DNA of 64,000 bases from Dryococelus australis (GCA_029891345.1 CM056994.1:61039251-61103250), one strand, 5' to 3'. Positions 11,193 through 21,719 are shown, counted from the first letter of the stretch. The notes: generated by a model not told the origin, from the letters alone. Translations and numbers: made by a program.

Positions 11193-12287
11193 AGTTAAAA
11201 ACTACCTCCCCCTTTCAGCATGCCAGGATATTTTTTAATGGATTCTTACTTCGTAAGTGTGGCAGACACTATCGGGGTGGGGGTTACATCGGAGTGCTCC
11301 TTTCTTTTTAACCGTAGTCTTTCCACCATTGCCGTGCCCGCACGTCTCGCCTCGCCCGTTTTTCAGGCGTGCAGGAAGCTACATTTTCTTTTCATGTGTA
11401 TACCTAGCAAGCCATCGTCTCTCATACGATGACCCATCACCCACCATGATGAAAATGTCCAATTAATGTGACATATATTTTGCTATATTTAGCTGTTTGT
11501 GTGTGTGTGTGTGTGTTTCGTCGTGCGGTGGAATGCATCGCCAAAGTATGCTAGCCATACAGCTTTGTCCTACGAACGTTTACGTTAGCAAGTTGTTACG
11601 GTTTAGCAACCGCCTGGTCGCTGCCAAATATACTATAAATCAATTGCGGTGTTCCCTTCGATGGTGTTGTAGCCATGTTTCGCTTCTTGTTGATAACTTT
11701 GGGTGCAGTTATTTTTATATCAGTTAGTGTATTCTTTTTCGTAGCAATGCGAAACCGACTCGTTTTCCGTTCTCTTCAAAAATACTTGTACATATTTATA
11801 ATATTTCTAGCGATACACAATGAAAGGGGTTTCTTAGCAAGAAACTTAAGTATTAATATAAATTCCTGAATAGTTATATTCTTTCTTCCCAAACTGACAT
11901 TTCGTTTACTTGAGATCAATGTCCTATGTGCCCACCTAAACTATACTGTATATTCTCGTATTATTGAGCTATATTGCCATTTTTCAATGCCATTAACTAT
12001 GCAAATATTAACAATAGTTTATTGTTAGAATAATTTATTTCAAATTTATCGGCAGAGAACACTGGGACTGTTACTTAAAAGTGCGCTAAATAATAGTTGA
12101 TTAAAGCGTTTAATTTACCAAAGTATTTAAGTTCTAAAAATTATAGTTTATCTGTGAGTTCAGTGCAGTCATGATTAAAACCATGAATTACCATAAACTT
12201 GCTAAGGCAAAAATAAACAAATAAATACTGTAAAAAAGTAATAATTTGCATGTTTGACAGTGACTTTACCTAACTGTTCTGTATTCT
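11193..12287. other. Spacer with GT microsatellite
   Basis: No gene supported. A (GT)n run lies at 11494-11516. A slightly GC-richer patch at 11260-11370 has two overlapping open frames without family signal. The rest is AT-rich. Confidence 0.5.
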
Positions 12288-12425
12288 AAGATGGTCGCGG
12301 GTTTTCTCGGGAATCTGCTGTTTCCCCCGCCCTTGCATTCCTTCGCTGCTCCATCCTCACATCAATTTAACCTCATCTGCTCTCAAGACCTCGTCCTTAA
12401 GAGCCGCCCAAATCTCTCAACAACT
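12288..12425 (+). repeat. SINE body fragment, headless
   Basis: Carries the SINE body words GGGTTTTCTCGG, CTTCGCTGCTCCATCCTCA, GCTCTCAAGACCTCG and TTAAGAGCCGCCCAAATCTC but lacks the tRNA-like head. This is a 5'-truncated copy in the same orientation as copy 1. Confidence 0.8.
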
Positions 12426-12508
12426 GTATTCTTAGAATTATTCCCCCAGCGATCAAGGAACAGGAACTTCGGTATAGCATGTTTCACATTGGCTATGCTA
12501 ATCACGTC

Positions 12509-12659
<151 letters not shown>

Positions 12660-12789
12660 CTAGGGGTTAGACCGTGACCATGTTTTCTGAATGGTCACTT
12701 GCATAGAATAGTTACGATGTTAAAATATTTTTTAATCATACAAAGGTTGAAAAAAAATTATGTGAAATTAACTCAACATTGGATATAGT

Positions 12790-13018
12790 ACTATTCACTA
12801 AGTCACTGCGGCCCCACTTGGAATTACTCTATCCACTGGGTCACTGCGACCCCCCTTGGAATCTCTCTATCCACTGAGCCACTAAGGCCCCATTTGATAT
12901 ATATATATATATTCACTTGGCTACTGTGGCCCCACTTGATATAGTTCTATCCACTAAGCCACTGCGGCCCCACTTGGAACCGCTCTATCGACTGAGCCAC
13001 TGTGGCCCCACTTGGAAA
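12790..13018 (-). repeat. A-box minisatellite, array 1
   Basis: About six units of 35-45 bp. On the minus strand each reads like GGGGCCGCAGTGGCTCAGTG then GATAGAGCGATTCC, a tRNA 5' half with the A box TGGCTCAGTGG. Units vary between GATAGAGCGATTCC and GATAGAACTATATC. Confidence 0.85.
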
Positions 13019-13447
13019 TTAACTCAACATTGAAAAGAGACATTTAAAGTAAACAAAAATGATATTCCACTACCTTCATATCTCTATGCAATAATTTCTA
13101 TGCATAAATACAAAACTTTCATAGGAAAAAAGTAATTTAAAAAAATGAGTTTTAGGGTCAAAAGTCATGATTGCCTGATCTGATCTTGCTGAAATTCGAA
13201 TTTGACCTGTATTTGCCACTGAGGATTCTCTCTGCAAAATTTGAAGAACTTCTGTTGAGTTTCAAGGGACTTGAGAAGTATTAAAGACGGCGGACAGACA
13301 GAGACAGTCTGTTCATTTTATAGGACTAGGGCCCAGCCCGTGGCTTTTTTTTTTGTATTGTCACGTGCCTAGAACAATTACGATGTTACAAATTTTTATC
13401 ATAGAAATACTGGAAAAAAAAAGTGAAATTAATTTAGCATTGGATGT

Positions 13448-13709
13448 AGTTCTATCCACTAAGCCACAGCGGCCCCACTTGGAATCGCTCTATCCACTGA
13501 TACACTAACGCCCCACTTGGAATCGTGCTGGCCACTTGGCAACTGTGGCCCAATTTGATATATATCTATCCACTGGGCCACTGTGGCCCCACTTGATATA
13601 TTTATATCCACTAAGCCACTGCGGCCCCACTTGGAATCGCTCTATCAACTGAATCACCAAGACCCCACTTGGAATCGCTCTAACCACATGACCACTGTGG
13701 CCCCACTTA
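13448..13709 (-). repeat. A-box minisatellite, array 2
   Basis: Second array in the second higher-order unit, about seven units of the same tRNA-like motif, same strand. Several units have changes in the A box. Confidence 0.85.
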
Positions 13710-14139
13710 TTTAACTCAACATTGAAGCGAGAAATTTAGAGTAAACAAAAGTTATATTCCAGTACCTTCATATCTCTATGCAATAATCTCTATGCATTAA
13801 TACAAAACTTTCATAGGAAAAAAGTAATTTAAAAATGAGTTTTTAGGGTAAAAGGTAATGATTGCGTAATCTGACCTTGCTGAAATTCGAACTTGACCTG
13901 TATTTAACACTGAGGATTCGCTCTGCAGAATTTGAAGAACTTTTGTTGAGTTTCAAGGGACTTATAAGTATTAAAGACGGACAGACAGAGATCGTCCTAT
14001 TATATAACTAGGGGACCCAACCCATGACTTTTTTTTGTATTCTCACGTGGCTAGAACAGTTAACATGTTAAAAAATATGGTTATCATACTAAGACTGAAA
14101 AAAAAATGTATAGATATACGATGTGAAAATAACTCAATA

Positions 14140-14236
14140 GTGAAGCTACTGCTGCCCCATTTTAAATTTCTCTATCCACTGGTGGGCCACTACGGCCCCA
14201 CTTGGAATCGCTCTATCCTCTGAGCTACTAAGGCCC

Positions 14237-14282
<46 letters not shown>

Positions 14283-14424
14283 ATCCACTTTGCCACTGTG
14301 GCCCCACTTGATATTGTTCTATCCACTAAGGCACTGCGGCCCCACTTAACATAGTTCTATCCACTGAGCCACTAAGGCCCCACTTGTAATCGCTTTATCC
14401 ACTGAGCCTCTGTAGCCCCACTTA
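14140..14424 (-). repeat. A-box minisatellite, array 3, with TA tract
   Basis: Third array, about six units, interrupted by a (TA)n run at 14239-14281 that occupies the place of the short TATATA spacer seen in array 1. Confidence 0.85.
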
Positions 14425-14547
14425 ACTCAACATTGAAGCGAGACATTTAAAGTAAACAAAAATGATATTTCCTTATCTTCATATTTCTATGCAATATTCT
14501 CTATGCATTATTACAAAACTTTTCATAGGGAAAAAGTAATTAAAAAA

Positions 14548-14885
14548 CGAGTTATTAGAAAATTTAAGCTAAAATCAAGTAAATTTCTTGTTTTCAAGCT
14601 GCTTTTTCATGTTTCTAGAAACGACAATTTTCAATTAAAAAAACAAGCAATTATCATCGAAAATCAAGCAATTTAAGCTCAAAATCAAGCAAATTTTCCA
14701 GTATTCCATTAAATGGCAGTGCAAAACTTTTCTTACAATAAAACAAGCAATTTTCATCAAATATCAAGTAATTTAACCCCAAAATCAAGCAAATTTACCA
14801 TTTTTTCTAAAATAGCAGTTCAGATTATTCGCTCTCAAAAACAAGCAAATTTAATCTAAAATCAAGAAAAATAAGCTAAAAACTA
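14548..14885 (+). repeat. Polinton-1 left terminal inverted repeat
   Basis: Built from repeated words of the type AAAATCAAGCAAATTT separated by 10-60 bp. It is the inverse of 28430-28775, sharing CAAGCTGCTTTTTCATG-like and AATGGCAGTGCA-like landmarks in the same order. Confidence 0.88.
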
Positions 14886-15479
14886 TTGAAATTATTATTT
14901 TTTATAGTTTATATTCGAAGCTCTACTAATGTTTTTAAAACTTCTTCTATTTGCTCTAGATTTTCACCAATTTCTCGAAGTTCGTATTTATCGTCAATGT
15001 TATCTAAGAGTGATAATTGTAAGCTGTGTAAGTTTGAATGAAATTTGCGAGCCATATTTTAAATATCTTCAGATGCATTATCTAATATATAGGAAGGTGG
15101 TATTGAACCACTACCATCACCTTTTGAAATTTTAGTCAAACTGCATGGAAACAAAGGCATTTTTATTTATAAAGAAATTAGATTAATTAAGAGAAAGAAA
15201 AACTCATTTAGAATTATGAAAAAGATTTTTTATTAGAACAAATAGTTCATCTATATTTCTAAAAATTCGCAAAACTTTTAAATGTAAGCACTCAACTTTA
15301 AGTCTAAAATATTGTATTAAAATATCGAAACATTTTGTGGATTCTTGCATTTAATAGTATTAACATTTTATAAATCTCCAGTAATTCTTTCTTTCAAATA
15401 ATCATACGTAAGATTTCTTTTACTAATTAGAACAATATTACAAACTGTATCTGCTTGAACTTTTTCATTAAAATCAACA

Positions 15480-16445
15480 CTAATTTTTATACTTGTTTTT
15501 CTTAACTACAGTAGTTTTTCTATAGAAACAATCTATAACATAAAACTGTCTTCGCCCCCAAAATGAATAGTAATTAATATCACCATAAAAATTTACAGTT
15601 GGTTTATAATAAAGTTCATTATTTCTATAGTTGGTATTTAGTTTCATTTCTGCCATTTTTAACATAAATATTTTTTACATTAGAATGATCAAACATAATA
15701 GCGTGTTTATGCTGTTGAGCATGATTTCTTCTATTAAGTTGAAAACCCAAAATTATAAAATCAGGCATATCAAATTTTAAATTATTAAACTGATCTTTTA
15801 TATCAAAGTTAAAAACAGTCGAATCATCAGAAACTTCTTTTTCTAAAAATTGCCAATAATCAAAACTAATAGGAATTTCTGGATCTTTGTATATTTTTTC
15901 TTTGATTGCAATGGTTGTGTTAGATTCATATTCAACAATAGGCCACAATAAATCTCATTGTTATCACGAATAAAACTAAACAAATGTCTTACAGATACAT
16001 CATTTCATTGGTTTTATCACAATAAACAGTTTTAACTTTATCTTCTATATGACTAGAAACAGATCTATCTCGATATATATTATCAACACCAGTAAATTCT
16101 AAATAATTTTGTTCACTTGGTGATCGTAATAAAGCATTCATCATTGTTGATGTTATACCAGGATTATCAACAGCTTCAATAATATTTCCATGTTTTGAAA
16201 TTTCTACTCTAGAAAACTGAAACGGAAAAAAGTTAGAACAAACATCAACATTACCTTTTTCATCATATTCTGCCTCAGCTCCAACCTTATCTCTCTTTAG
16301 TAGACTAAATTGCTCATAAACATAAGCATCATTTGGAAAAGCAACCCATCTTCTATAGGAATATCAAATTCAATTCTATTATTGTAAATATTTAAATTCC
16401 CCCTAGTTTGATCAGTTGGGGGAAAAATTTGTTTCTCGAAACTCT
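15480..16445 (-). pseudogene. Polinton double-jelly-roll capsid-like protein, broken
   Basis: Minus strand, read in at least three frames. The N-terminal part contains RIEFDIPIEDG and FPFQFSRVEISKHGN followed by AVDNPGITSTM. The C-terminal part contains FDMPDFIILGFQLNRRN then FDHSNVKNIYVK and YWGRR-like residues (YSFWGRRQFYVIDCF). This order matches the double jelly-roll-like domain of Polinton-associated capsid proteins in insects (DJR-like family). About 320 codons survive, shorter than a typical 400-450. It faces away from the plus-strand virion genes across a roughly 120 bp gap. Stops near 15950 and between the two C-terminal pieces show it is not functional. It is probably the major capsid-type gene of this element; a minor capsid role is possible. 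Confidence 0.65.
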
Positions 16446-16562
16446 CAATACTTTTATAACTCGTTTTTATAAGACAAAAATTTATATATAAATGATGAAA
16501 TCATAGGGAGTTTCTCGAGTTAAATTACTCATTGAAAGATATAAAAAAATACAAAAGGCGTC
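16446..16562. promoter_or_regulatory. Divergent intergenic gap between capsid-like gene and DUF8207 gene
   Basis: About 117 AT-rich bases separate two divergent starts, including a TTATATATAAAT stretch at 16487-16498 that could act as a TATA element. Promoter activity is inferred from position only. Confidence 0.3.
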
Positions 16563-17580
16563 ATGAAAAAGAATATGAAAAAAAATAAGAAGAAAGAACA
16601 ACCATTAATTGATGAATTACGAAATATCAGTAAAAAAAAGTAGAAAACGTAAGTGAAGAAAACAACAATTTAATAACAGCAACATTAGTTCCTGTTGCAG
16701 TAAAATTTTTAGATTATCCGCCAACACCAGAAGATACAACATTCGAAAGACAATTATTCTCAGAACAAAAATCTCCTAATTTGGAAGAGCAAATGGAAAT
16801 CGTACCACTGAAAAATTTACCACGTGCATCGTCTACTACAAATCTAGGAACAGAAATTTCTAAAAGAATTAATGTTATTGATGAAAAATTTGGTTTACAT
16901 GGAGTTGGGCAAGATTTTTACATTGGTAATACAAAAGTATTGATAAATAATGATACACAATTTGTTAAGGATAAAGAATATGAATAAATGGAAGGACATT
17001 CTAATTTGTTAACAGAAAATTCATCAGAAGCTCTTGTGGGTAAATTTGATGATAAGGACTATGAAAACTATGCAGAAATGGTTAAAACAACAAATACTAC
17101 ATTCCAAGAATATAATCCTAATAAAAAAAGTAGCTTCGAGTGGAGGTTCGCAATACATAACTATAAAAAAACTAATTTATAATAATTACATAAGACATCA
17201 AGATCAGAGCCAAACACACCCAAAAGAATGATTTCTCCAAGAACTCCTAGATCTGGAGAAGGCATAAAAATATACAATAATTTACCAAAAGAATATGTTT
17301 GGATGGATGATGCAAGAAAATTGGTTGATACATTATTAGTTCTGATGAAGAAATTGCTGAAAATAAAAATTTTTACAATGAAAAAGTAAATTTTATGAAT
17401 ATGTCAAACAATAAATTTTCTTATTTCGTTATAAACAATCCTAAAGGAATTCCATATCTTATAAGAGTTTTAAATGTAATTCCACAATCATTTTGGAATT
17501 CTGAACATTATTGGCAAAAGTATTATAAATTGGGCCTTAAACAATTTACATTTACCCGAAATGCATTTGCCAGCTTATAA
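16563..17580 (+). pseudogene. DUF8207-type Polinton protein, broken
   Basis: Begins MKKNMKKNKKK, a lysine-rich leader, then after stops runs through IDEKFGLHGVGQDFYIGN and VKDKEYE, a stop, SNLLTENSSEAL, and DKDYENYAEMVKTTN and YNPNKKSS. Further on are GEGIKIYNNLP and VWMDDARKLVDTLL. The central block has the order seen in DUF8207 proteins (Y/F-G-hydrophobic, IG..., ...Y.E-L-NY..., N-P-K) found near capsid genes in insect Polintons. The distal frame (17395-17580, NNPKGIPYLIRVLNVIPQSF) appears to continue the same coding region after a frame change. Function unknown; a virion protein is plausible from position. Confidence 0.6.
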
Positions 17581-17830
17581 TTATTGTGGACCATTTACAA
17601 AATTAAACGAAAGACTAGAAAGAGGAGACTCAGGAATAAACAAATTATATGAATCGTGTAAATATCACGATATGGCTTATAGAGACCGTAAAGATTTAGA
17701 ATCTAGACATAATGCTAATAAAATTTTACAAAAAGAAGCAAAAGAAATTATGTTAAATAAAGATGCTACAATTGGAGAAAAAATTGCTTCTGTGGCTGTT
17801 GCTTCAACTATCTTTAAAAAAAGAAAATAA
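17561..17830 (+). CDS. Parvovirus-type phospholipase A2 domain protein (Polinton-1)
   Basis: An 89-residue open frame with no internal stop. It contains the calcium-loop type motif PAYNYCGPFTKLNERL and the catalytic helix motif CKYHDMAY, with the His-Asp pair intact, then RHNANKILQKEAKEIM. This layout (YxGP, then HDxxY about 25 residues later) is that of the PLA2 domain of parvovirus VP1, which breaks endosomal membranes during entry, and of related domains in insect Polintons. The ATG overlaps the end of the preceding frame by 20 bases. In a normal gene the domain may be fused to neighbouring virion modules (hydrophobic GG-rich segment), as the second Polinton here suggests. Membrane lipid hydrolysis is inferred from motifs only. 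Confidence 0.8.
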   Translation: MHLPAYNYCGPFTKLNERLERGDSGINKLYESCKYHDMAYRDRKDLESRHNANKILQKEAKEIMLNKDATIGEKIASVAVASTIFKKRK

Positions 17831-17859
17831 GGATGGGGAATTAAAATGTTTTATTAATT

Positions 17860-17902
<43 letters not shown>

Positions 17903-17906
17903 ATTA
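17860..17906. repeat. TA microsatellite inside Polinton-1
   Basis: (TA)n with one TG interruption, between the PLA2 frame and the next small gene. Confidence 0.97.
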
Positions 17907-18318
17907 ATGAAGATAGCAAAAATAACATCCGATATTCTCTTTGAGAAAATAAAAGATTTGGGCATAGATAAATTTTTAACAAAAGATCAAATCGAGGGAA
18001 AAATAAAGAAATAAAAGAAGGTAAAGTTTCAAATTAACTTTATCACTACCAACAGTCTAAAAGGTGGCCAAAGAAAAATCTGGAAGTGGTTTACACCATG
18101 GAGGAATTATTCCTATTATACTTACTGCTTTAGATACATTTTGGGCCTTAGCTGGAAGAGATAGTGCAATTTACAATTCTGTTGAACAAACTAGAAAAAA
18201 TCAAGAAGAATTAGAACAACAGAAACACAATTTGGCTATGAAAATAAAGCAGGAAGCGGTTCAGTTGCAAAAAAGAAGGGAAGACCAAAAACATTTCGAA
18301 TATATACCCACTATCTAA
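17907..18318 (+). pseudogene. Small hydrophobic virion-type protein (minor capsid/pVI-like), broken
   Basis: A 35-codon frame (MKIAKITSDILFEKIKDLG..., 17907-18014) is followed in another frame by SGSGLHHGGIIPIILTALDT, FWALAGRDSAIYNS, then a charged helix EELEQQKHNLAMKIKQEAV. The second frame has no ATG; its first usable codon is GTG at 18064 after a stop. The pattern of a glycine pair, a hydrophobic helix, then a Q/K/N-rich helix ending HN.AM matches the small membrane-active proteins that follow PLA2 in Polinton virion modules and are compared with adenovirus pVI/pX. The usual GLYLKPY tail is not seen. Assignment by position and composition. Confidence 0.5.
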
Positions 18319-18713
18319 TATCGATATTGAAAATTATGTAAAAATATTAAATGTAAAAAATTTCAGAAGTTTATATGATTGATGAATAACCAAAAAATAT
18401 GCACAAAACTGAATGTGCTGTGGTTAATTTCGACATTTCAATAAATCCTGGTATGCATTGGTTTTGTTATTTTAAAGAAAATAATTCTGTATACTATTTT
18501 GATTTATTTGGAGGACATATTCCTAATAATTTAACTAATTATTTCAAAAACAGAAATGTTTATTACAATGATGATAGAATTCAGAATTTTGATTCAGTTA
18601 TATGTGGACATCTGTGTTTAATTGTATTACATATTTTTTCGAAAGATTTTAAGTTTAATGATATAATTTCTTTGTTTTTAAATGACAGATATATTTGGGA
18701 AACCATACTTTAA
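18307..18713 (+). pseudogene. Adenain-like cysteine protease (PRO), near-intact
   Basis: The leader LSNIDIENYVKILNVKNFR then SLYMID (18307-18383) lies one frame away from the catalytic part, which starts MHKTECAVVNFDIS at 18399. That part has the catalytic His in INPGMHWFCYFKE, the acidic residue region VYYFDLFGGHIP, and the catalytic Cys in SVICGHLCLIVL. These match the adenovirus-type (C5-like) maturation protease found in Polintons, which cuts virion precursor proteins. Length, about 130 residues, fits the family. Only the join after the leader is broken, so this is one of the best-preserved genes in the element. Confidence 0.8.
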
Positions 18714-18745
18714 ATTAAGTTTTTGACACTAGTGCTTATGCTTAA

Positions 18746-19306
18746 AAAAAAGATGTTGATTTAAAATACAAAACTGTTGCTTCTGATTACGCTTTAAAAA
18801 CATATGTAGTTTCACAATGCGATCCGGATGTTTTTGATTTACAAAGTAAACTAAGCACCTGCTTTGATTATACAAAATCGTATGTTTCTTTTTTAGGGCA
18901 TAGAATTGTTATTATAGATGATCCTAGAGATGATAAAGATGCAGTCAATAAAAGATTTTTTAATAAACAAATAACTGATTATGCTTCAAAAGAAGATATA
19001 CATTTACAATTCAGTAATACTATTGCTGATTATATAAAACTAATAAATAATGCAAAATACAATATCATTGTTATCACTTTAAAAGATAAATTTAGCAAAG
19101 TTTTTGTTTACACAAAATATTACGTTTCTATTCAAAATTGTAGAATTAATAATATGGCTGATCCTGTAGCTGGAAAAGATGTAATCAATAAAAGATATTT
19201 CGATAAAGAAATAGCTGATAAATTGCAAAATTTAAACAAGCCAGATTTGAATTATTGTAATACACTAGTTAACTCGAAAATTGAAAAATGCAAGGAAGAA
19301 AAATGA
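18746..19306 (+). CDS. Fibre-like structural protein with 80-residue repeat
   Basis: An uninterrupted 186-codon frame that starts after a stop and has no early ATG, so its true start is lost or lies across a frame change. It contains two copies, 240 bases apart, of a segment with the pattern YTKxYVS....RI....DP....KD..NKR.F.K.I.D: first around DDPRDDKDAVNKRFFNKQIT, second around ADPVAGKDVINKRYFDKEIA. The DAVNKRY-type motif is typical of repeats in phage tail fibres and similar fibrous virion proteins. Predicted role: trimeric fibre or spike of the Polinton virion; inferred. It sits directly after the protease in the virion gene block. Confidence 0.5.
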   Translation, partial: KKDVDLKYKTVASDYALKTYVVSQCDPDVFDLQSKLSTCFDYTKSYVSFLGHRIVIIDDPRDDKDAVNKRFFNKQITDYASKEDIHLQFSNTIADYIKLINNAKYNIIVITLKDKFSKVFVYTKYYVSIQNCRINNMADPVAGKDVINKRYFDKEIADKLQNLNKPDLNYCNTLVNSKIEKCKEEK

Positions 19307-19387
19307 TATATATTTTATTTACCTGCAAAGTGGAATAAATGTAATAATAATTTTCACTTAGATAAGAATATAATTTTCTTTACTTTT

Positions 19388-19609
19388 TTGATGGATTGTA
19401 ATGTTTATAAAATAATTACTGTTAATACAAATTTACCTTATGATACTGTGATTGCTATTAAGGGATCTCAAAAAATAAATTACAATAAGCCTTCTGATGT
19501 TAACATAGGTGATATTTCAACTTTTAAAATAAAAAAAATAAATAAAATATCTGAATATAATAATGGTTTGATAACTATGATAGGAAAATTCAGAAAATTT
19601 AAAGATTAA
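19388..19609 (+). CDS. Small hypothetical Polinton-1 ORF
   Basis: 73 codons, ATG to stop, no internal stop: VYKIITVNTNLPYDTVIAIK, then DVNIGDISTFKIKKI. I do not recognise it. Beta-strand-like alternation of hydrophobic residues. An upstream short start (MIYILFTCKVE) at 19304 is followed by a stop. It lies between the fibre-like gene and the integrase region. Confidence 0.4.
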   Translation: MMDCNVYKIITVNTNLPYDTVIAIKGSQKINYNKPSDVNIGDISTFKIKKINKISEYNNGLITMIGKFRKFKD

Positions 19610-19628
19610 TTATTTTTATTCTCATTAA

Positions 19629-19798
19629 ATGGAGAATACTTGGTGTTTGAAGTGCAAAAAGTCACTAAAAGAATAATATAAAAACTCAAAATACTAAAAT
19701 GGACAATTAGTTAAAAAATGTATATGCTCGATATGTAATTCTAAAAAAATCAACATTTCTAAAAAAAAAGTTAAATGTAAGAAAAGGAATAATCAATG
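19629..19798 (+). pseudogene. Small zinc-binding ORF (DUF5679-like)
   Basis: Begins MENTWCLKCKKSLKE and, after two in-frame stops, shows QLVKKCICSICNSKK. Two CxxC pairs about 30 residues apart, with a K-rich context, fit the small treble-clef DUF5679-like proteins that precede the integrase in Polintons. Role unknown. Confidence 0.5.
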
Positions 19799-20696
19799 AA
19801 GTATACAAATCTGCACAAAAAAAATTCCAAGAAGAAAATAAATTTTGTATAATATTGGTGATTTATGGCAAATAGATCTTGTGGAGAGGGATACCGGAAA
19901 TTTAAAAGGCATATCGCATAAAAACAATGGATACAATTATATTATAACCATTATTAATGTTTTTCAGAATATGTACATGCTAAAACCAATTAAAGATAAA
20001 AAAAAAAGCTAAGAATGTAGCAATTGCTTTAGAATCTATATTAGTTAAAAGAAAACTACGAAATATTCAACGTGATAATAGGTCCGAATTTTATAATAAA
20101 ATATTTAATGAACTTATGCAAAAATATAACATCAATCACTATTCTACATTCAGTGAACTTAAAGCCAGTTTGTGGAAAGATATAATAGTACGATGAAGAA
20201 AAAAATGTGGATGAAATTTGCTTTAAATGGCAATTACAAGTGGGTAAATTTATTAGGTGATTAAGTGAAAGAATATAACAATACAAAACATAGTACTATT
20301 AGTATGAAACCAATTGAAGTTATAAAGACCAATGAAAAAAATTTAATGGAAACAAATTTAGTAGACATGATCACTAAACCGAAATACAAAGTTGGCAATA
20401 TTGTCCACATAAGCAAGATTAAATGAATCTTTGAGAAGGGCTATACAGCAAATTCGACAACAGAATTATTTACCATTTTTGAGGTTTTTAATGATGTACC
20501 AAATTACAAACTGAAAGATGACAAAGAAGACAAAATAAAGGGTAGTTTTTATGAATACAAAATTATGAAAACAGACTATCCAAATGAATATTTGGTTGAA
20601 AAAGTCTTAAAAACAAAAGGTGATCAAATTTATGTTAAGTGGTTAGGTTTTGATAACTCACAGAACTCTTGGATTAATAAAACAGATGTTTTGTGA
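19780..20696 (+). pseudogene. Polinton-1 integrase with C-terminal chromodomain
   Basis: Retroviral-type DDE integrase in pieces. First Asp: DLWQIDLVERDTGN, followed by NNGYNYIITIINVF. Second Asp region: RNIQRDNRSEFYNKIFNE. Glu helix: VERYNSTMKKKMW, reached after a frame change. Then YNNTKHSTISMKPIEV and KYKVGNIVHISKIK. The C terminus carries a chromodomain: NEYLVEKVLKTKGDQIYVKW then LGFDNSQNSW. Chromodomain-bearing integrases are standard in Polintons, and the chromodomain may steer insertion to certain chromatin. Stops at several places, including before FEKGYTANSTTELF, show decay. Gene ends at TGA 20694-20696. Confidence 0.88.
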
Positions 20697-21097
20697 ATTT
20701 AAATAGTTTGTGAAATAAAATATTTTTATCTAATTAATCATTTCAAACACAACATAAAATGGGTTTTAACATTCATTTAATGCTTATAACATGCATTCAA
20801 CATTCGTTCATCATTTTTTCATAATTTGTTCAATGTTTGTTCATAATTCATTCTGTCCATTTATCATTTGTTCATCGTTTGTTCAACATTCATTCCATTC
20901 ATTCATCATTCGTTAATCATTTGCACAATGCACATTTATCCTTTGGTGAGCTTTTTATTTTAAGAAATTGTAAAAAGGCTTACAAGCAACCTAATGCCAG
21001 GGACTTTATGTTTTAGGTTTATGGGTAAGTTAATACCTCGCCAGTGACCTAATTTTTCTGGCCTTGATTAGCACCATCAAAACTCCTATTTGAGAGA

Positions 21098-21150
21098 CCC
21101 CTCACTTCACCATTGGCCGGTCAATTTTTTTTAGTGCAGAAGTGAGGGGG
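21098..21150. terminator. Hairpin with 11-bp perfect stem and T-rich 3' side
   Basis: CCCCTCACTTC at 21098-21108 pairs with GAAGTGAGGGG at 21139-21149, 30 base loop, then GTTTTAATTTTTA. It lies between convergent genes. Could be a 3' end signal or a small structured RNA; function inferred. Confidence 0.4.
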
Positions 21151-21416
21151 TTTTAATTTTTATTTCTTATGGTACTCCCGACTTATATTGTGGGGGGCCT
21201 TTCACTATATGAATCACTCCACCCTATACATTTGATATGCTACAGTGTAGCATAGAGAGCATTTTTTTGGGTTAGAGATTTACAAATAACATTTAATTTG
21301 CATCAGTACTTTAACATTGCTGTATGAGCAAGAGAAAGGTTTTTGACTCAAATATGGAATAATTTGGTGATATGTAATAATGCAAATATGGGCACCTAAT
21401 ATTTACACTATTAAAT

Positions 21417-21493
21417 TATCCTCTCCAACCAGGGTTTCGAACCCACAACTTTTGAGTTTGAAATCAAATGCCTTGCCCCTGAGCCATAATGAT
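21417..21493 (-). tRNA. tRNA-like element, degenerate
   Basis: On the minus strand: A box TGGCTCAGGGGC (complement at 21475-21486), an anticodon-arm-like TTTGATTTCAAACTCAAA, and a perfect-looking B box GGTTCGAAACC (21433-21443). The best anticodon reading is TCA, but the anticodon loop is 8 bases with the best stem, the T stem keeps only three good pairs, and the acceptor stem does not pair well. So this is a tRNA relic or tRNA-like promoter rather than a working tRNA. It is unlike the SINE heads in this window in its B box. Confidence 0.4.
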
Positions 21494-21719
21494 TAAACAA
21501 GCATGGCAATGATAAAAAATCTTCAAGTGGTGACTTATTCTCACCACAAGTAGATTGCTTCATTTCAAGAGTTGCACCACCGACTGTTCGCTATACCACA
21601 ACTTGATAACAGCATTTCCACAATAAACTTCTTCCTGTGGTGGTAAGAGTATGCTGAAGTGCCTCTTCAGGAAGTAGATAAAGAATTCTTGTGTACAAGA
21701 GAAACTAGACAGAGTTACA

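Larger units (their letters stand above)
20697..21719. other. Polinton-1 central non-coding region
   Basis: No gene seen. It contains imperfect ATTCATTCATCATTCG-type tandem words at 20760-20935, a strong hairpin (21098-21150) and a tRNA-like segment (21417-21493), each listed separately. The region separates the plus-strand virion/integrase block from the minus-strand ATPase, whose 3' end points into it. Confidence 0.6.

Noticed and set aside
12790-14424. Regular short repeats that could be mistaken for a CRISPR array
   Set aside because: Eukaryotic context, head-to-tail units without unique spacers, clear tRNA-like motif.
21417-21493. A functional selenocysteine or suppressor tRNA (TCA anticodon)
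   Set aside because: Eight-base loop, weak T stem and no acceptor stem; kept only as tRNA-like.
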